From Oncomelania hupensis (lineage: Eukaryota; Mollusca; Gastropoda; Littorinimorpha; Pomatiopsidae), in the NCBI GenBank assembly GCA_036898135.1, contig CM072511.1, positions 26,471,564 through 26,535,563 of the forward strand: 64,000 bases of DNA, given 5' to 3'. This document shows, piece by piece, positions 1-10,300 of this stretch (positions are counted from its first letter, which is position 1; each line of letters opens with the position of its first letter). The notes beneath the pieces are model-generated. The model did no database searches, was not told the origin of the DNA, and worked only from the letters and a program-made list of their open reading frames with translations. Both the position numbers and the translations under genes were made by a program.

Positions 1-170
1 AGGACATGTATTTACACATTATCTTTGATGAAGATAAACTTAGTGGTCTACCTTGTAGGTGCTACTTTACTTTAATGATTGTTTTAAGTGCAGGATCCAA
101 ACATGTGTGCGAACATTTTAGATCTGCATGCTTTTATATAGTATTTTATACAATTTCTTGTATTTTACAG

Positions 171-280
171 GGTTGTGAAAAGGCTTTGCAAGAGCTTCAA
201 CAGAAAGTGTTCCCCCATATGAAGGTTGTCAGTCTCAGTGGCAATTTCTGCAGTGATAAAAAACCTGCTGCTGTTAATTG
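171..280 (+). CDS. HMGCR: HMG-CoA reductase, internal exon (catalytic domain, DKK motif)
   Basis: Exon of 3-hydroxy-3-methylglutaryl-CoA reductase, the NADPH-dependent ER enzyme that makes mevalonate. It follows a polypyrimidine/TTTTACAG acceptor and ends at a GT donor at 281-282. The encoded segment contains SLSGNFCSDKKPAAVN; the lysine pair after SD corresponds to the catalytic lysine region (human K691). The last two bases (TG) join the first G of the next exon to make the Trp codon, so the intron is phase 2. The membrane-domain exons and the catalytic Glu lie upstream of the window. Intron 281-1193 follows. Confidence 0.93.
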
Positions 281-982
281 GTGTGTTCTTTCTTTCTTTT
301 CCTTTCTTCTTTCTTCCTTTCTTTTCTGTATATTTTCTTCTCTTTCCTGCCATTTTCTTTCTCTCTTGACCACACTTAGCCTTCTTTTATAATCAACACT
401 CGGTTAGATGGTATTGTCCATTGGTAAATTACTTACAGTGTTGTATGAAACAATAGTGTGTATAATTTTCAGGTTGATTGTATTGTAAACTGGCAAGTAA
501 AACTGATTATACTATTTTTATGCCATTTGTAATGTAGATAGTAAATGAAGTTCTTACAACTAAAATTTTATTGTAATATTGGTATGAGACACATTTGTAA
601 TTTTATAATGTGTTTTGATGTTTTTAAAAAAAATGGAAACAGCTGATGTTTGGTAATGAAAATGATTGGGGTCTTATCATCGAAGTCATTGAACGCGGCT
701 TAGCATCAAGGGTCATGAGCAAGATGGCTACAAAGAGGCGCTAACGCATAAGAGAAAATAACATTCATGAAATGGACGATGATGTTCAGACAAACTGCTA
801 TCGGTGAAGAGGAAGAAAGAGACTTGCCTTACTCATAATGAACACAGCAAATTGTTATAACAGTGTATTGACTGAAGCATATCAAACAATAGTAACTTAG
901 TATTGAGAAAACTGTGACAGAAAGTGTATGAACACATAATTATCGATTGCCTTTGGTTTGCTGTTCTAGATACTGTGTTATT

Positions 983-1083
983 CAAATAGCTGTAATACTG
1001 ATTTGTAAATGTTACTGTCCTCAGACATTATCAGATGATGTCAGAGGATAGTAAAATGTACACATCAGTATTACAGCTATTTG
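983..1083. repeat. Palindromic intronic insertion (MITE-like hairpin)
   Basis: The sequence from 983 reads CAAATAGCTGTAATACTGAT and is repeated as its reverse complement ending at 1083. The arms are about 50 nt with roughly six to eight mismatches and almost no loop, centred near 1033. It lies in the HMGCR intron 281-1193. It looks like a foldback or MITE insertion; no convincing target duplication is visible. Confidence 0.6.
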
Positions 1084-1193
1084 ATACAGGGAAGTTGAAA
1101 AACTACCCATTCAGGTACCAGACTACCCATTTTGGACACCAGACTATTTATTTGAGACCTGAGGGTAAAACAGGTCTGATGTGTTGTTAACAG

Positions 1194-1398
1194 GTTGGAG
1201 GGTCGAGGAAGGTCAGTGGTGTGCTGTGCCACAGTGCCAGCGGCTGTGGTGAAATCAGTGTTAAAAACATCTACGCATGCCCTGGTAGACCTCAACCTGA
1301 AGAAGAATCTGCAGGGTTCTGCAATGGCTGGCACCATAGGAGGTTACAATGCACACGCTGCCAACATGGTTGCTGCCATCTATATTGCCACGGGACAG
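1194..1398 (+). CDS. HMGCR: HMG-CoA reductase, internal exon (EGRG / GGYNAHAAN)
   Basis: Second visible exon of HMG-CoA reductase. The acceptor is AACAG at 1189-1193 and the donor is CAG|GTAAGT at 1399, a perfect consensus. It encodes [11 protein letters not shown] and then [17 protein letters not shown], the hallmark HMG-CoA reductase signature that forms part of the HMG-CoA and NADPH binding core. It ends in phase 0 after the Gln of ATGQ. The reading frame is fully open with no damage, and the match to animal class I HMG-CoA reductases is collinear. Confidence 0.95.
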
Positions 1399-2662
1399 GT
1401 AAGTGAGCAATAATGGATATCTGAGCCTGAGGTCAAATATACAAACTTTTACACTAGATAGTATAAGTATAGAACAGTCTGATAAGTGTTGAAAGCTCTC
1501 CAGCGGGCATGTAAGTGGCTTAAAAAGATCATGGGGCTCCCTGATAACATCACAGCACAAGTCTAGTAAACTGGTCTTTGATACAGTTGTCATGTGTCGC
1601 CCAATATCACAGGCTTCAAAAAATTACCTCACTTGGTTAATTCACAACCCCTTGGAGTATGTTGGTCAAGCTCATCTGCATTTTATAAGTGAGCTCTAGT
1701 GCCTGTATTCTAAAGGAGATTAGCCTTTTACCGCTATAGCAGACAACTTTTTGAAAAATCGGACGTGACGATTAGATTTAAATTTTGCAAATATTAGACA
1801 CACAAAGAAATGTATGAATGTATAAACAAATAGTTTTCTCTTAGCACAAATTAGATTCTCTTTTTTTTTCCAGCTAATTTTATCTCCAGCTCAAACACAG
1901 TTTTATTGTCCGTGCAGGTTCTAAGCTGTTGTAACATGTTCATAGACTGTGCAAAAAGAGAATAAAGTCAACAAGATGGTGATTGATTTTTAAAAAAAAT
2001 TTAAGTGACCCACTTAACAGATCCATTTAACATTTACATTTAATGTTTCCCCACTGAAAAAAATAAGCGTGACGGCAACAAAAATGAAAACTCTTTTGAA
2101 AGTATATTTTTTTACAGTAAATAAATTACCTTGGTTTTGTGCTATCAGTAGCAACCCTTAGCCACCCCTCTTGAGCTAAAAATATAATCTGCCAAAGCCT
2201 AGTAAGAGGCAGAACACATAAAAGTGACTCGGTAAGATTTTTCTTGCTAGGTTGATACAATGGACCCTATTCTACACACCAAAGGCGCACTCTTGAAGCG
2301 CGCATGGTTCATTCAGAAATGGGGTCAAAGGTCCCATGGCTATAGTATTGGTATACCGTTAAACAAGGGAAATTTCATTCCCAGTCAGAACCGAAATTGA
2401 AAATTTCAAACTGTAGTGGTTGGTGTGAGCAACAAAAGCCCACTTTATCATTGTGTAATGTAATACTAATGTGAATTTTAGGGTAAACCTGTTTTTCACT
2501 AATTAACAAAGCCTTTGAATTGGAACCCTTTAGACTATGTTTTTGTTATTCTTCTTCGGTGAAGAGTGGGAGCGTGTTAGCCGTTTGAGTGGTTTGGTGT
2601 TGCTACAGTTACATTTGCTTGGCTATATTTGCAAATTCGTTGACTCCTTGTGTTTTTGGCAG

Positions 2663-2821
2663 GACCCAGCCCAAGTGGTAGCAAGTTCTAACTGCATGAC
2701 CACCATTTTGCCCACTGGCCCCACAGGAGAGGACTTGTACATCTCCTGCACCATGCCGTCTCTGGAGCTGGGCACTATAGGTGGTGGTACTGTGCTTCCC
2801 CCACAATCTGCAGCACTGGAG
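2663..2821 (+). CDS. HMGCR: HMG-CoA reductase, internal exon (catalytic Asp)
   Basis: Third visible exon, 53 codons, phase 0 at both ends. The acceptor is TTTTTGGCAG at 2653-2662 and the donor is GAG|GTCAGT at 2822. It encodes [13 protein letters not shown], then [15 protein letters not shown], which carries the catalytic aspartate (human D767 context), then the glycine-rich LGTIGGGT loop. It joins in frame to the preceding ATGQ exon and to the MLGLKG exon that follows. Confidence 0.95.
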
Positions 2822-3058
2822 GTCAGTAACACTTGCTTCAGTCATAGATGGTTGTCTCTCCATCAAGAGTGTGTGTGCCTTTCATATTATTGAATGTACT
2901 CATGTTTTGAGGAACACATTTAAATCATGGCTGGTTGTATTGGTGACATGTAGTGATGAAACCATGAACTTTCTGTTAGTGTACACAGGTTGTGTTTGTT
3001 TGCAATTGAATGCTTACTGTAAGTGTGTTCTACCTAGTTTTGTTTTGTTCTGTTTCAG

Positions 3059-3304
3059 ATGTTAGGCCTGAAAGGGTCTAATGCAGAGAAACCCGGTGCT
3101 AATGCCAGTCGGCTCGCCTGCATTGTGTGTGCAACAGTACTCGCTGGGGAGCTTAGTCTCATGTCGGCCTTGGCATCTGGAGACCTTGTTCAGAGTCACA
3201 TGATTCACAACCGCTCCACAATCAACCTGGCACCAGGCACTGTTCCCCCCATCCCGCACTCTAAATCCATGCCAGGAGCCTGCCTTGTGAACAAGTCTTC
3301 TTGA
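3059..3304 (+). CDS. HMGCR: HMG-CoA reductase, C-terminal exon with stop codon
   Basis: Last coding exon, 81 codons and a TGA stop at 3302-3304. The acceptor is TTTCAG ending at 3058. It encodes MAGELSL-like sequence ([14 protein letters not shown]), then SHMIHNRS. The His of SHM (3197-3199) matches the catalytic histidine (human H866). The Ser of HNRS (3215-3217) matches the inhibitory AMPK phosphosite (human S872), so post-translational control is probably conserved. The tail after NRSTINL is Pro/Ser rich and does not resemble the vertebrate tail. The frame is undamaged. Confidence 0.95.
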   Translation: MLGLKGSNAEKPGANASRLACIVCATVLAGELSLMSALASGDLVQSHMIHNRSTINLAPGTVPPIPHSKSMPGACLVNKSS

Positions 3305-4375
3305 GGCTGGTTCCTTTTAGTTCACATCAATAGCACTGCGATGAACGGAAAGCTCAAAAGTCTCTCATTCCAACGTTCCATAATGATCTTGTTGGGCTCT
3401 TGTTTCCAGCTACATCTGTTGTGTATCGTATAGGTCAAGTTGTTTACACAAAGCTTCAGACTGTTTCATTATTCACTGCCCGATTAGAGTTGAGGACTAA
3501 CACCAGTGGGGTTGTTGTTTTAACTCAGTACTGTTTTATCGCCCTGGAATGAAACCGACTTCATCTGGCTTTACCAATTGCTGCTTTCAAAACAGCTTGG
3601 GGCAATCTTTCTCCATTTCCATTTTCTGGGTGCTGCTTTAAACCATGTTTTGCGCAACAAGCCAAAGATAAAACATTATGTTCTTGCCAGTTTGTGTTGT
3701 ACTGTGATAGGCTGTGCAAAGTTGTTGTAATGGTCAGTTACTCCTCTGCACTTTAGTATTGTTATTGTGTCATATATTGTTTGGCTTTTAGAAAATGGAA
3801 AACAAATTACAGATATAATGCTGTGGTGGTTGCAGTGGAATTTCTTCAAATGAACATTGATGGCATTGACAAATTTTATTTATTTGATGAAGGTGTTCAG
3901 GTATGAATACGCATTTTAAAATTAATTTTTTAAAAAAATTAATGTACATACATTTATTTATTACACAAAGAACAGTTTTCAGCAACTGCTTTGTAAATAC
4001 AGTTTAACAGTGTGATTCCTGAGTAAACTTAGAAATGGGTTGCGAGAAGAAAAAAAATTGTTGATAAAATGCTGAGTTGTTTGTTGTTAATGAGGTTTAA
4101 TTGCTAATGACAAAAGATGAAATTCTAACAAAAGAAGAGACAGAAACTATTAAGTGGATGGCATAAGAGAAAAGCGATGGAAGGAAAATATCTTAACTGA
4201 TCTCATATATGTGTCCTTAATGGGTGAGGGGTGGGGGGGAAGGAAGGGGGAGAGGGTCATTTTGTTAATCATGATGTTACTAAGCAACCAAAACTTGGTA
4301 TTGGTAAGGTCACTTATATATTTGGTGTCATCTAAGAAATTATTCTTTGAATGACCCTGCCTCACCTGCAATAAA
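3305..4375 (+). other. Probable 3' UTR of HMG-CoA reductase
   Basis: This stretch follows the HMGCR stop and is AT-rich with no coding exon. The first canonical AATAAA after the stop is at 4370-4375, so the UTR could be about 1.1 kb. The boundary is inferred from the polyadenylation signal only. Confidence 0.45.
4370..4375 (+). terminator. Candidate polyadenylation signal
   Basis: AATAAA at 4370-4375 is followed directly by a GT-rich stretch (4376-4396), the arrangement expected of a cleavage and polyadenylation site. A second AATAAA at 4743-4748 has no clear GT-rich element and is the alternative. Confidence 0.42.
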
Positions 4376-4602
4376 GTGTGTGCGGTGTGTGTTAGAGAGA
4401 GAGTGAGAGAGACTGACTTTGGTTGTGATCAGCACGAGAAGATAAAGAAAACTTTATTGCATACGTGTCGTAGACATCCATTTGTAAAATCACGTCAATT
4501 CATAACTGTAAAGCCAGTAAAGAGATTTCCCATTGGTGAAGCAGTTGAAACTACGTACTTTGAAAAACTGGCAACATTTTAGATAAATGTGATGGTGGTG
4601 GT

Positions 4603-4691
4603 GTTCGTTTAATATTTCCAGATGTTTTGTTCAGTGTTTGTTTAGTATTTCCAGATGTGTTGTTCAGTGTTTGTTTAGTATTTCCAGATGC
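4603..4691. repeat. Tandem repeat, 33 bp unit, about 2.7 copies
   Basis: Units start at 4603, 4636 and 4669. Each contains AGTATTTCCAGATG or AATATTTCCAGATG followed by a TTGTTCAGT segment, with a few substitutions. The third copy is partial. Confidence 0.75.
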
Positions 4692-5244
4692 AGTCGTGAG
4701 TGTATTTTATTTGAATTTACGTGGAATGTCATTTTTATATGAAATAAATTATACTCTTGTTATTGTTCTGTCAAAATTCTGCTGCTGAGAGAAGTAAAAT
4801 CATTGACCGACACTGATTGAAAATGCATACTGCAGTTTGGACTTGTTTGCATGCTGTTGCCTATAAGTTATGGAAGGGTTCTTTTGAACATTTGTTTACA
4901 GTGAAAACTTCCCTTAAAAGGGCTGAAAATCTAGGTGGTGGAAATGCAGCTTTAATGCACTTCACTACTTTTTCTGAACATTAACCTTTAGGCTGCGCTG
5001 TCAACGTACGTAGCACGGGGTGTCTAGCGCCATCGTAATGCGATGTATCCGTACGTTGTACGGAAGGGAGGTAAAAGCGTTTATAAAATAAATCCTTGGT
5101 CATGATTATGAAACAAAAGTTGTTTCCCCTCAACTGTAATGTTTTGGAAAGAAAAATCTTTTGCTTTAGAGGTAATTTTCAAACAAAAAGCCACCGTCAA
5201 AGCACTTGTTGCTGGCGAAATTGTCCGCCTCGTTTGTCGCCATC

Positions 5245-5434
5245 ATGGCACGCAGAACATAGATCTACACGGCAGAAGAGGTGGCGAAAATGTTTCAGGA
5301 AGAAAACTTTGATGATAATAGTGGGGATGAAGATTTTGATGCGGGTGATGATGTTTATTTGACGGAGGCTGGAGGGACGGATTACGATCCGGACAAAGAA
5401 GAAGATCGCCGCATACAATCTTTAGCAGACGACG
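5245..5434 (+). pseudogene. piggyBac-like transposase, N-terminal exon, broken
   Basis: An ATG at 5245 opens a reading frame that, after an in-frame TAG at 5260-5262, continues as a Thr-Ala-Glu-Glu-Val start and a strongly acidic segment rich in Asp and Glu (FDDNSGDEDFD and DPDKEEDR). It ends at a GTAGGT donor-like site at 5435. An acidic N-terminus is typical of piggyBac transposases. The early stop and the missing downstream exons show it is not functional. The assignment rests mainly on the TTAA-bounded termini. Confidence 0.5.
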
Positions 5435-5476
5435 GTAGGTGAAAAAAAACTTTATTTTCACTAGATCTATAATAAT

Positions 5477-6538
5477 CAGGGTGGAGAACTCTCCGCGAAT
5501 CCGCGGATTTCCGCGGAAAGCATTTGCATTTCCGAGAAAAAAATATTGAGTTCCGAGTGTGAGAAGCTGAGGGGCTACCCTTTACTGGGCATAACGGCCA
5601 AAAGCGGCCGAAAGTCTAAACAGGCAAAACGTCCAAAAGCGTCCGTATCAACCATGTGGTTATATTCTCGCGTTGTTTGAAAGATTGCGAGACTGCCGGC
5701 AATTGACTTCCGGTTTATTATGTTGTGAAAACATTCGACTGCATTTCCACAAGTTTTCTCTGTGATGCGTTCGTTTTTTCGATTTTTTTTTCAAATTTTC
5801 TTGTGTGTGTGCCTAAAAGGGATGGTTTGGATTCTTCGACTGATGAAGGGGAGTTTACAGGCTTCCATTTATCAGACATTAAAGTGAGAGAAATGGACTT
5901 GGAGTCGGAGGAAGAGATCGGTACTGACATTAGACAATTAGTGTCAGGAGTGTGCATGCATACGATCTTTCAGACTGGCATGAAAGTGAAGAAGAGGGGG
6001 CTTTTTTGGACTTTTTAAAACTTTTTTTTTATACACATGGAGTAATAAAAAACAAGACATGACAAGAGAAGTATAAAAAGGTAGATAATCAAAATAGAAT
6101 TTATTTCTGTTCATTTTGCATTTTATTTCATTTAAATCTATACACTAGTCACTAATGTGGTGTTTTTACTTACGTACCCCTAAATATCTCTAAAATTATA
6201 AAAATTCTTGCCTGTTTACAGCTAAAAAATAGACAAACGTGTGCCCAGTAAAATTGGAAATGTGGAGTTTGTGTGTAACAGTGGTAGACCTCAAACTTTG
6301 TTAGGCCTACAAATCAAGATTCTTAACGTTTTTGAAAGACATGTGCATAAAACATTCTTTTTTTGTTGTTTTTTGTTTCTATTCATGTTTACTTTTTGCT
6401 TTTTGCTTTCAGGAGAGGCCCTAAATTACTTTCAAAATTGCATAAATTCATTTTCTTTCAGGGGGCGAATACCGGGGCTTGGCCCCTGGGCCCCGGCCGG
6501 ATTTCAGAGATTTCTTGATTCAGTTGTTCTCCACCCTG
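5477..6538. mobile_element. Nested DNA transposon, CAGGGTGGAGAAC termini (hAT5/hAT6-like, non-autonomous)
   Basis: Perfect 13 bp terminal inverted repeats: CAGGGTGGAGAAC at 5477-5489 and its complement at 6526-6538. AATAAT lies on both sides (5471-5476 and 6539-6544). Just inside the left end are iterated CCGCG/CGCGG words that form hairpins (5491-5519). Inside the right end is a GGGGCTTGGCCCC-type palindrome. An acidic open frame of 97 codons at 5725-6018 (contains DSSTDEGEFTGF) may be a transposase remnant but was not recognised. The TIR form and 5-6 bp duplication fit hAT groups with short target duplications; superfamily assignment is inferred. Confidence 0.7.
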
Positions 6539-6945
6539 AATAATATTATTTGCCTTTTACACAGACTATTTCTGTATTTATCAGGCTTTGATTACAGTCC
6601 ATTTTGGTTCTCATAATTTTTGGTAATAAATCTTATTTCTATTCTGCAATTCTTTGCGTATGACTTCAAGAATGGGTGTGCAGTTGAGTGAGAGTGAATT
6701 TGTTTGCTCATGCCCCTAACTTTCCATCCCATAATTGTACAAACCAACAATCTTACATTTTTTGTGTCTGTTCTTTGGAATCTTTATTCAATTTCCTTTC
6801 ATTTGTTATATACTTTTATATATATATATAGGTGTAATAGTTTAGCAACAATGGCATATATAATAAGGCATGTGTGTTTTTAATCGTAAGTCAAAATTTT
6901 CTTTAGCACAGAGCAGGAAAAACATGTCAGCAGGCTAAGGGTTAA

Positions 6946-7337
6946 CATTCTTCAATCCGTTTGCTAATCAGCTGAAAAGTGTTGTACCAATGGCCTGACA
7001 TTTCTTTGACTTCAATTTTATCGTGTTCCATTTCTTGCACATCTTACAAATCTATTTTATTGAATCTAATTGTAATGGATATGTGAAAAGTAAGATTAAA
7101 TGTAACAATTATTGTTTAGTAAATGGAAAAGAAAAGTCTACCCTTTCATTTGTAGGAAATAGAGAAAGAACATGTCACTGCTAACTTTGAGCATGTAACC
7201 GCTAATTTTTGGTGAAGGGCATTCAAGAGGGGAATATTTTGCTTATGGAGGTATTATTATTGCTTGCTCCCAACCCTTGTTTAATACCCTAAATGCAGGG
7301 TTCACGATTTAAGTGTTGTTACTTACTAGATTATCAT
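6946..7337. other. Anonymous AT-rich interval
   Basis: No open frame of note, no RNA gene and no repeat ends were recognised here. Confidence 0.5.
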
Positions 7338-7725
7338 GTATAATAATAATAATACTGGATGCTAATTTGCGCTGTATTCCTAAATGAGACTCAAAAGCGC
7401 GGCGATCTGTAACCATCATGCACGCTCACATGTTACAAACACTCCTACATACACAACAAAGACCCATTCATCACTTAAACAGAAAAATCGCTATTAAAAG
7501 ACCGAAACAAAATCGATTTTTTAATTTTTTTTTAAATTGTGATTGACTGCATCCAATACCATTATTGAAGGGAGGGAGGAAACTGAAGTACCCTGAAAAA
7601 ACCCTTGGTGGCCTCAATAGACTCGTAGCTAAGTCACATAAGTTCACCACTTGCGGGAATCAAACCCGCAACCTTTGGCATAGGAAACTGGCGATTAATC
7701 AACTGCGCCATGAGGCAACCCCGTC
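7338..7725 (-). mobile_element. SINE family A, tRNA-derived, full-length copy
   Basis: On the minus strand the 5' head carries an A-box-like TGGCGCAGTTGATTAATCGC and a B-box-like GGGTTTGATTCCC. Then come a body with TATTGGATGCAGTCAATC, a segment TAATAGCGAT, and a 3' end with GATCGCCGCGCTTT ending in an ATT repeat. The same parts occur in the same order at 58331-58731 (+), and the 3' half recurs at 62537-62820 (+) and 63744-63943 (-). Confidence 0.75.
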
Positions 7726-7838
7726 ACACAGATGACCTGATAAGATACACTGAACAATAAATGAATGAAATAAAAATAAACACAAAACATTTGATTGTTT
7801 TTCTAAACAATTGATTGTTTTTCTTTTCTTTTTTTTTA

Positions 7839-7866
7839 GCCCCCCCCCCCCCCCCCCCCCCCCCCA
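7839..7866. repeat. Poly-C run
   Basis: About 27 consecutive cytosines, followed by CT-rich sequence. Long C runs are prone to assembly error. Confidence 0.9.
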
Positions 7867-7885
7867 CTCCCCTCCCCTCTCGGCA

Positions 7886-8460
7886 GGTGTGCTGGTTTCC
7901 CCCGTTGGGGTGCCGGGGGTTTCAGTATAAATAGCATCCCCGCTTTCTGGAAATTTAGTGCTTTAAATTCCCACTGTCGCTGTCTTTCTCATTTGTTCTT
8001 TCTCATTCCTGCTCTGTTCTATCAATCTGCTATACTATCTTCTTCTTCGCTAGACCAGTCACCTACCTTTTTTCTTGAAAACTTTCGGGACAAGACTCCT
8101 TATTTGTGTCTGAGGTCTGTTGGATCAGTTTGGGAATATTGGACGCTTTCTGCCAGGTGGTAGATGTTATTATTTAGCAATGTAGGCATTTTATATGTAT
8201 GTGTTTTGTTGATAATTTATAATGATGTTTGTATTCTATTTTGTTTTTGTAAACGGGGGTTCGATAAATTAGAGTGCAGCCTCAGCGTCCCCTGCGTGGG
8301 ATGTCTTTATTGTAAAGTGACTGGCTGGTGGAGAGCTTTCAGTTTTACCGCTAGGGTTGTTTCAGCAGATCTTTTATGCGGATCAGGGGTTGTCCGATCC
8401 TGATTTGGCTCGGAAGAGTCCGCTGGACCTAAAGCAATAATCATGTAATGTAATGTAATG
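7886..8460 (+). repeat. Dispersed repeat D, copy 1
   Basis: An approximately 575 bp repeat. It begins GGTGTGCTGG followed by a GC palindrome and CAGTATAAATAG (TATA-like), and ends GGACCTAAAGCAATAATC and an ATGTA-type tandem tail. Copies occur at 8461-9232 (+, interrupted), 10871-11479 (-) and a short 3' piece at 38109-38146 (-). It has no coding potential. A conserved 3' end with a short tandem tail and one 5'-truncated copy suggest retroposition; the class is unknown. Confidence 0.7.
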
Positions 8461-9232
8461 TGTGCTGGTGGTTTTTTTTTTATAAATAGTATCCCCACTT
8501 TGTGGAAATTGAGTGCTTTAAATTACCACTGTTTTTGTCATTCTCATTTGTTCTTCCTCATCACTACTCTGTTCTAGCAATCTACTATCTTCTTCGCTAG
8601 ACTAGTCACCTACCTTTTTTCTTCAAAACTCTCCCAAAACTCCTGTATGGGGGTCTGTTGGGGCTATTGGACACTTTGTGTCAAATGGTCACTTGGACTT
8701 TCTATGGTATTATTAGCAATGTAGGCATTTTCTAGGTATGTTTTTTTTAATATATTTTATACTCCTCTCTTCCTTAAATGTTTCTGATCTTGCCTCCCAT
8801 CATCATCATCGTCATTCCTCCATTTTATTTTTAATTCAGACCACCGCCACCACCCACCCCATCACCCATCCTTAGCTCTCCCCTCCTCCCTCCCTCCCTC
8901 GTCTCTTCGTCGTTAGCAAGTGTCTGATTTTATTTTTTATGAAGTCGGATGTTTAGAATGAATGCGTGAGTACTGCGCTTTAAACTGATATTGTTCATTG
9001 GGAAAAGCGCTATATAAATATCATTATTATTATTATTATTTTATATTCGATTTTTGTTTTTGTAAACGATGGTAAAGCTTCAGTGTCCCTTGAATAGGAT
9101 GCCTAGTGGCCGTCACTGTTATCATTAGAGTTGTTTCAGCAGATCTTTTAAATGGATCAGGGTGAGCCCTCTTTCAGCAAATTGTGGTCCTGGTTAGGCT
9201 CTTTGCAGTCGCTGGACCCTATAAACAATGAC
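8461..9232 (+). repeat. Dispersed repeat D, copy 2, interrupted
   Basis: It starts directly after the tail of copy 1 with TGTGCTGGTGG and TATAAATAGTATCCCC, then follows copy 1 with many substitutions. It is interrupted at about 8742-9047 by unrelated sequence that ends in a SINE-like GGGAAAAGCGCTATATAAAT and ATT repeat. It resumes at about 9048 with TTTTGTAAACGATGG and ends near GCTGGACCCTATAAAC. Confidence 0.65.
8930..9047 (+). mobile_element. SINE 3' end inserted in repeat D copy 2
   Basis: The motif GGGAAAAGCGCTATATAAAT followed by an ATT repeat is the same type of 3' end seen in the other SINEs of this window. The upstream boundary is unclear; the interruption of repeat D begins near 8742. 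Confidence 0.5.
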
Positions 9233-9295
9233 TAACTTGATTTGTTTGTTGACACAAGCGAATGATACACATTTTTTTTGTGTTTTTTTTTAATC

Positions 9296-9599
9296 GTTCT
9301 TATATAGCGCTTTACCACCTCAAGAGCTGCTCAAGGCGCTGGCCGATACAGGATCTAACTCAAGCCGCCCGAGACGCCCACCCGCAGCCTTGGGGCGCAT
9401 GGTCTGACGCCCGTACAACTGAGCACAATCCTGGGCAGCCAGGGAGGGGGGGTGAAGGACCTAAGTGCATGCTGGGTGTGTTCTTGTCACCAGCAGTCAC
9501 CCGTGTAGGACATGAGCGTCAGGATCTTTAAAGTCCGTTATGATGGAATGTATGCGACACAGACTAGACCTCGGTTTATACTCTCATCCGAAGGATTTA
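9296..9599 (-). mobile_element. SINE-like dispersed repeat G, copy 1
   Basis: About 300 bp. On the minus strand it runs from TCCTTCGGATGAGAGTATAA through CCGAGGTCTAGTC and GGCCAGCGCCTTGA to GCGCTATATAAGA. The second copy is at 61399-61706 (+), where it ends in an ATT repeat. No tRNA-like head is evident in either copy. Confidence 0.7.
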
Positions 9600-9881
9600 A
9601 TTTGGCACAACTGAAAGCAGTTAATAATAAATGTTTGCAAAGTAGGATTGATTTTTAAACATGCCGAGCAAACATTTACAGGGGTGGGAATTGTCCGCCA
9701 TTTGGCGGATTTCCGCCATTAAAAAAATCCCATCCGCCAAAAACGATAATGCTTCCGCCAAAAAATTTATAAAAAAAAAAAAAAAGAATTTTTTTTTTAC
9801 ACTATTGGGGTGTTTAGACACAGCGCAACAGAAGTCTCACCGGAAGTGAGAGGTCGAGGTCGTTGTACTTAATCACTGCCA

Positions 9882-10052
9882 TCATGTCTTTAAAGGCTAT
9901 GATTGTACAGCGTGGTGAAACTTTTCAAGAAGGTTTTGGCGTCAAAAACAAATGGAGGTGGGATTGGTTGGAGTACGAAGTCAATGATGATCGGCTCAGC
10001 CTATTTATTCGCAAGCTGAAGAAGCCAGGCACAGCATACTGCAGTTTGTGCT
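9882..10052 (+). pseudogene. Transposase N-terminal fragment with zinc-finger-like CxxC
   Basis: The frame reads MSLKAMIVQRGETF, then KWRWDWLEYEV, then FIRKLKKPGTAYCSLC, a CxxC half of a BED- or TTF-like zinc finger as found at the N-terminus of hAT-type transposases. TAG at 10052-10054 interrupts the frame. In-phase sequence just after it (CDINYSARGRSAL) continues the expected zinc-finger region and then stops. The rest of the transposase is missing. Confidence 0.5.
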
Positions 10053-10241
10053 AGTGTGATATCAACTACAGTGCACGTGGGAGGTCAGCTCTCTGTTTTA
10101 GCTGAAGAGCAAGTTGGAATGTCATTGCTTGCCATATTGATGTTGGAGCTATGTTTAGTTTTGACAGCTGATATTCAGATGTTGAATATACAGCTGTGTA
10201 CATGTTCAGCTACTATGTACAAATTTTGTGTGTGTGTGTAC

Positions 10242-10242
<1 letters not shown>

Positions 10243-10298
<56 letters not shown>

Positions 10299-10300
10299 AT
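10243..10300. repeat. Compound CT/CA microsatellite
   Basis: CT dinucleotides (about 10243-10274) pass directly into CA dinucleotides (to about 10299), inside the 9679-10631 transposon. Confidence 0.95.

Larger units (their letters stand above)
4985..6941 (+). mobile_element. Decayed piggyBac-like DNA transposon in TTAA sites
   Basis: TTAA at 4981-4984 and TTAA at 6942-6945 flank inverted termini CCTTTAGGCTGC (left) and, on the opposite strand, CCCTTAGCCTGC (right). TTAA target duplication with termini starting CCY is the piggyBac signature. Inside is a single acidic N-terminal exon like those of invertebrate piggyBac transposases (5245-5434). The catalytic domain is absent. A separate transposon (5477-6538) sits inside it, leaving about 895 bp of the host element. 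Confidence 0.75.

Noticed and set aside
1077..1593. Minus-strand frames over the HMGCR exon
   Set aside because: Antisense shadows of a clearly coding plus-strand exon.
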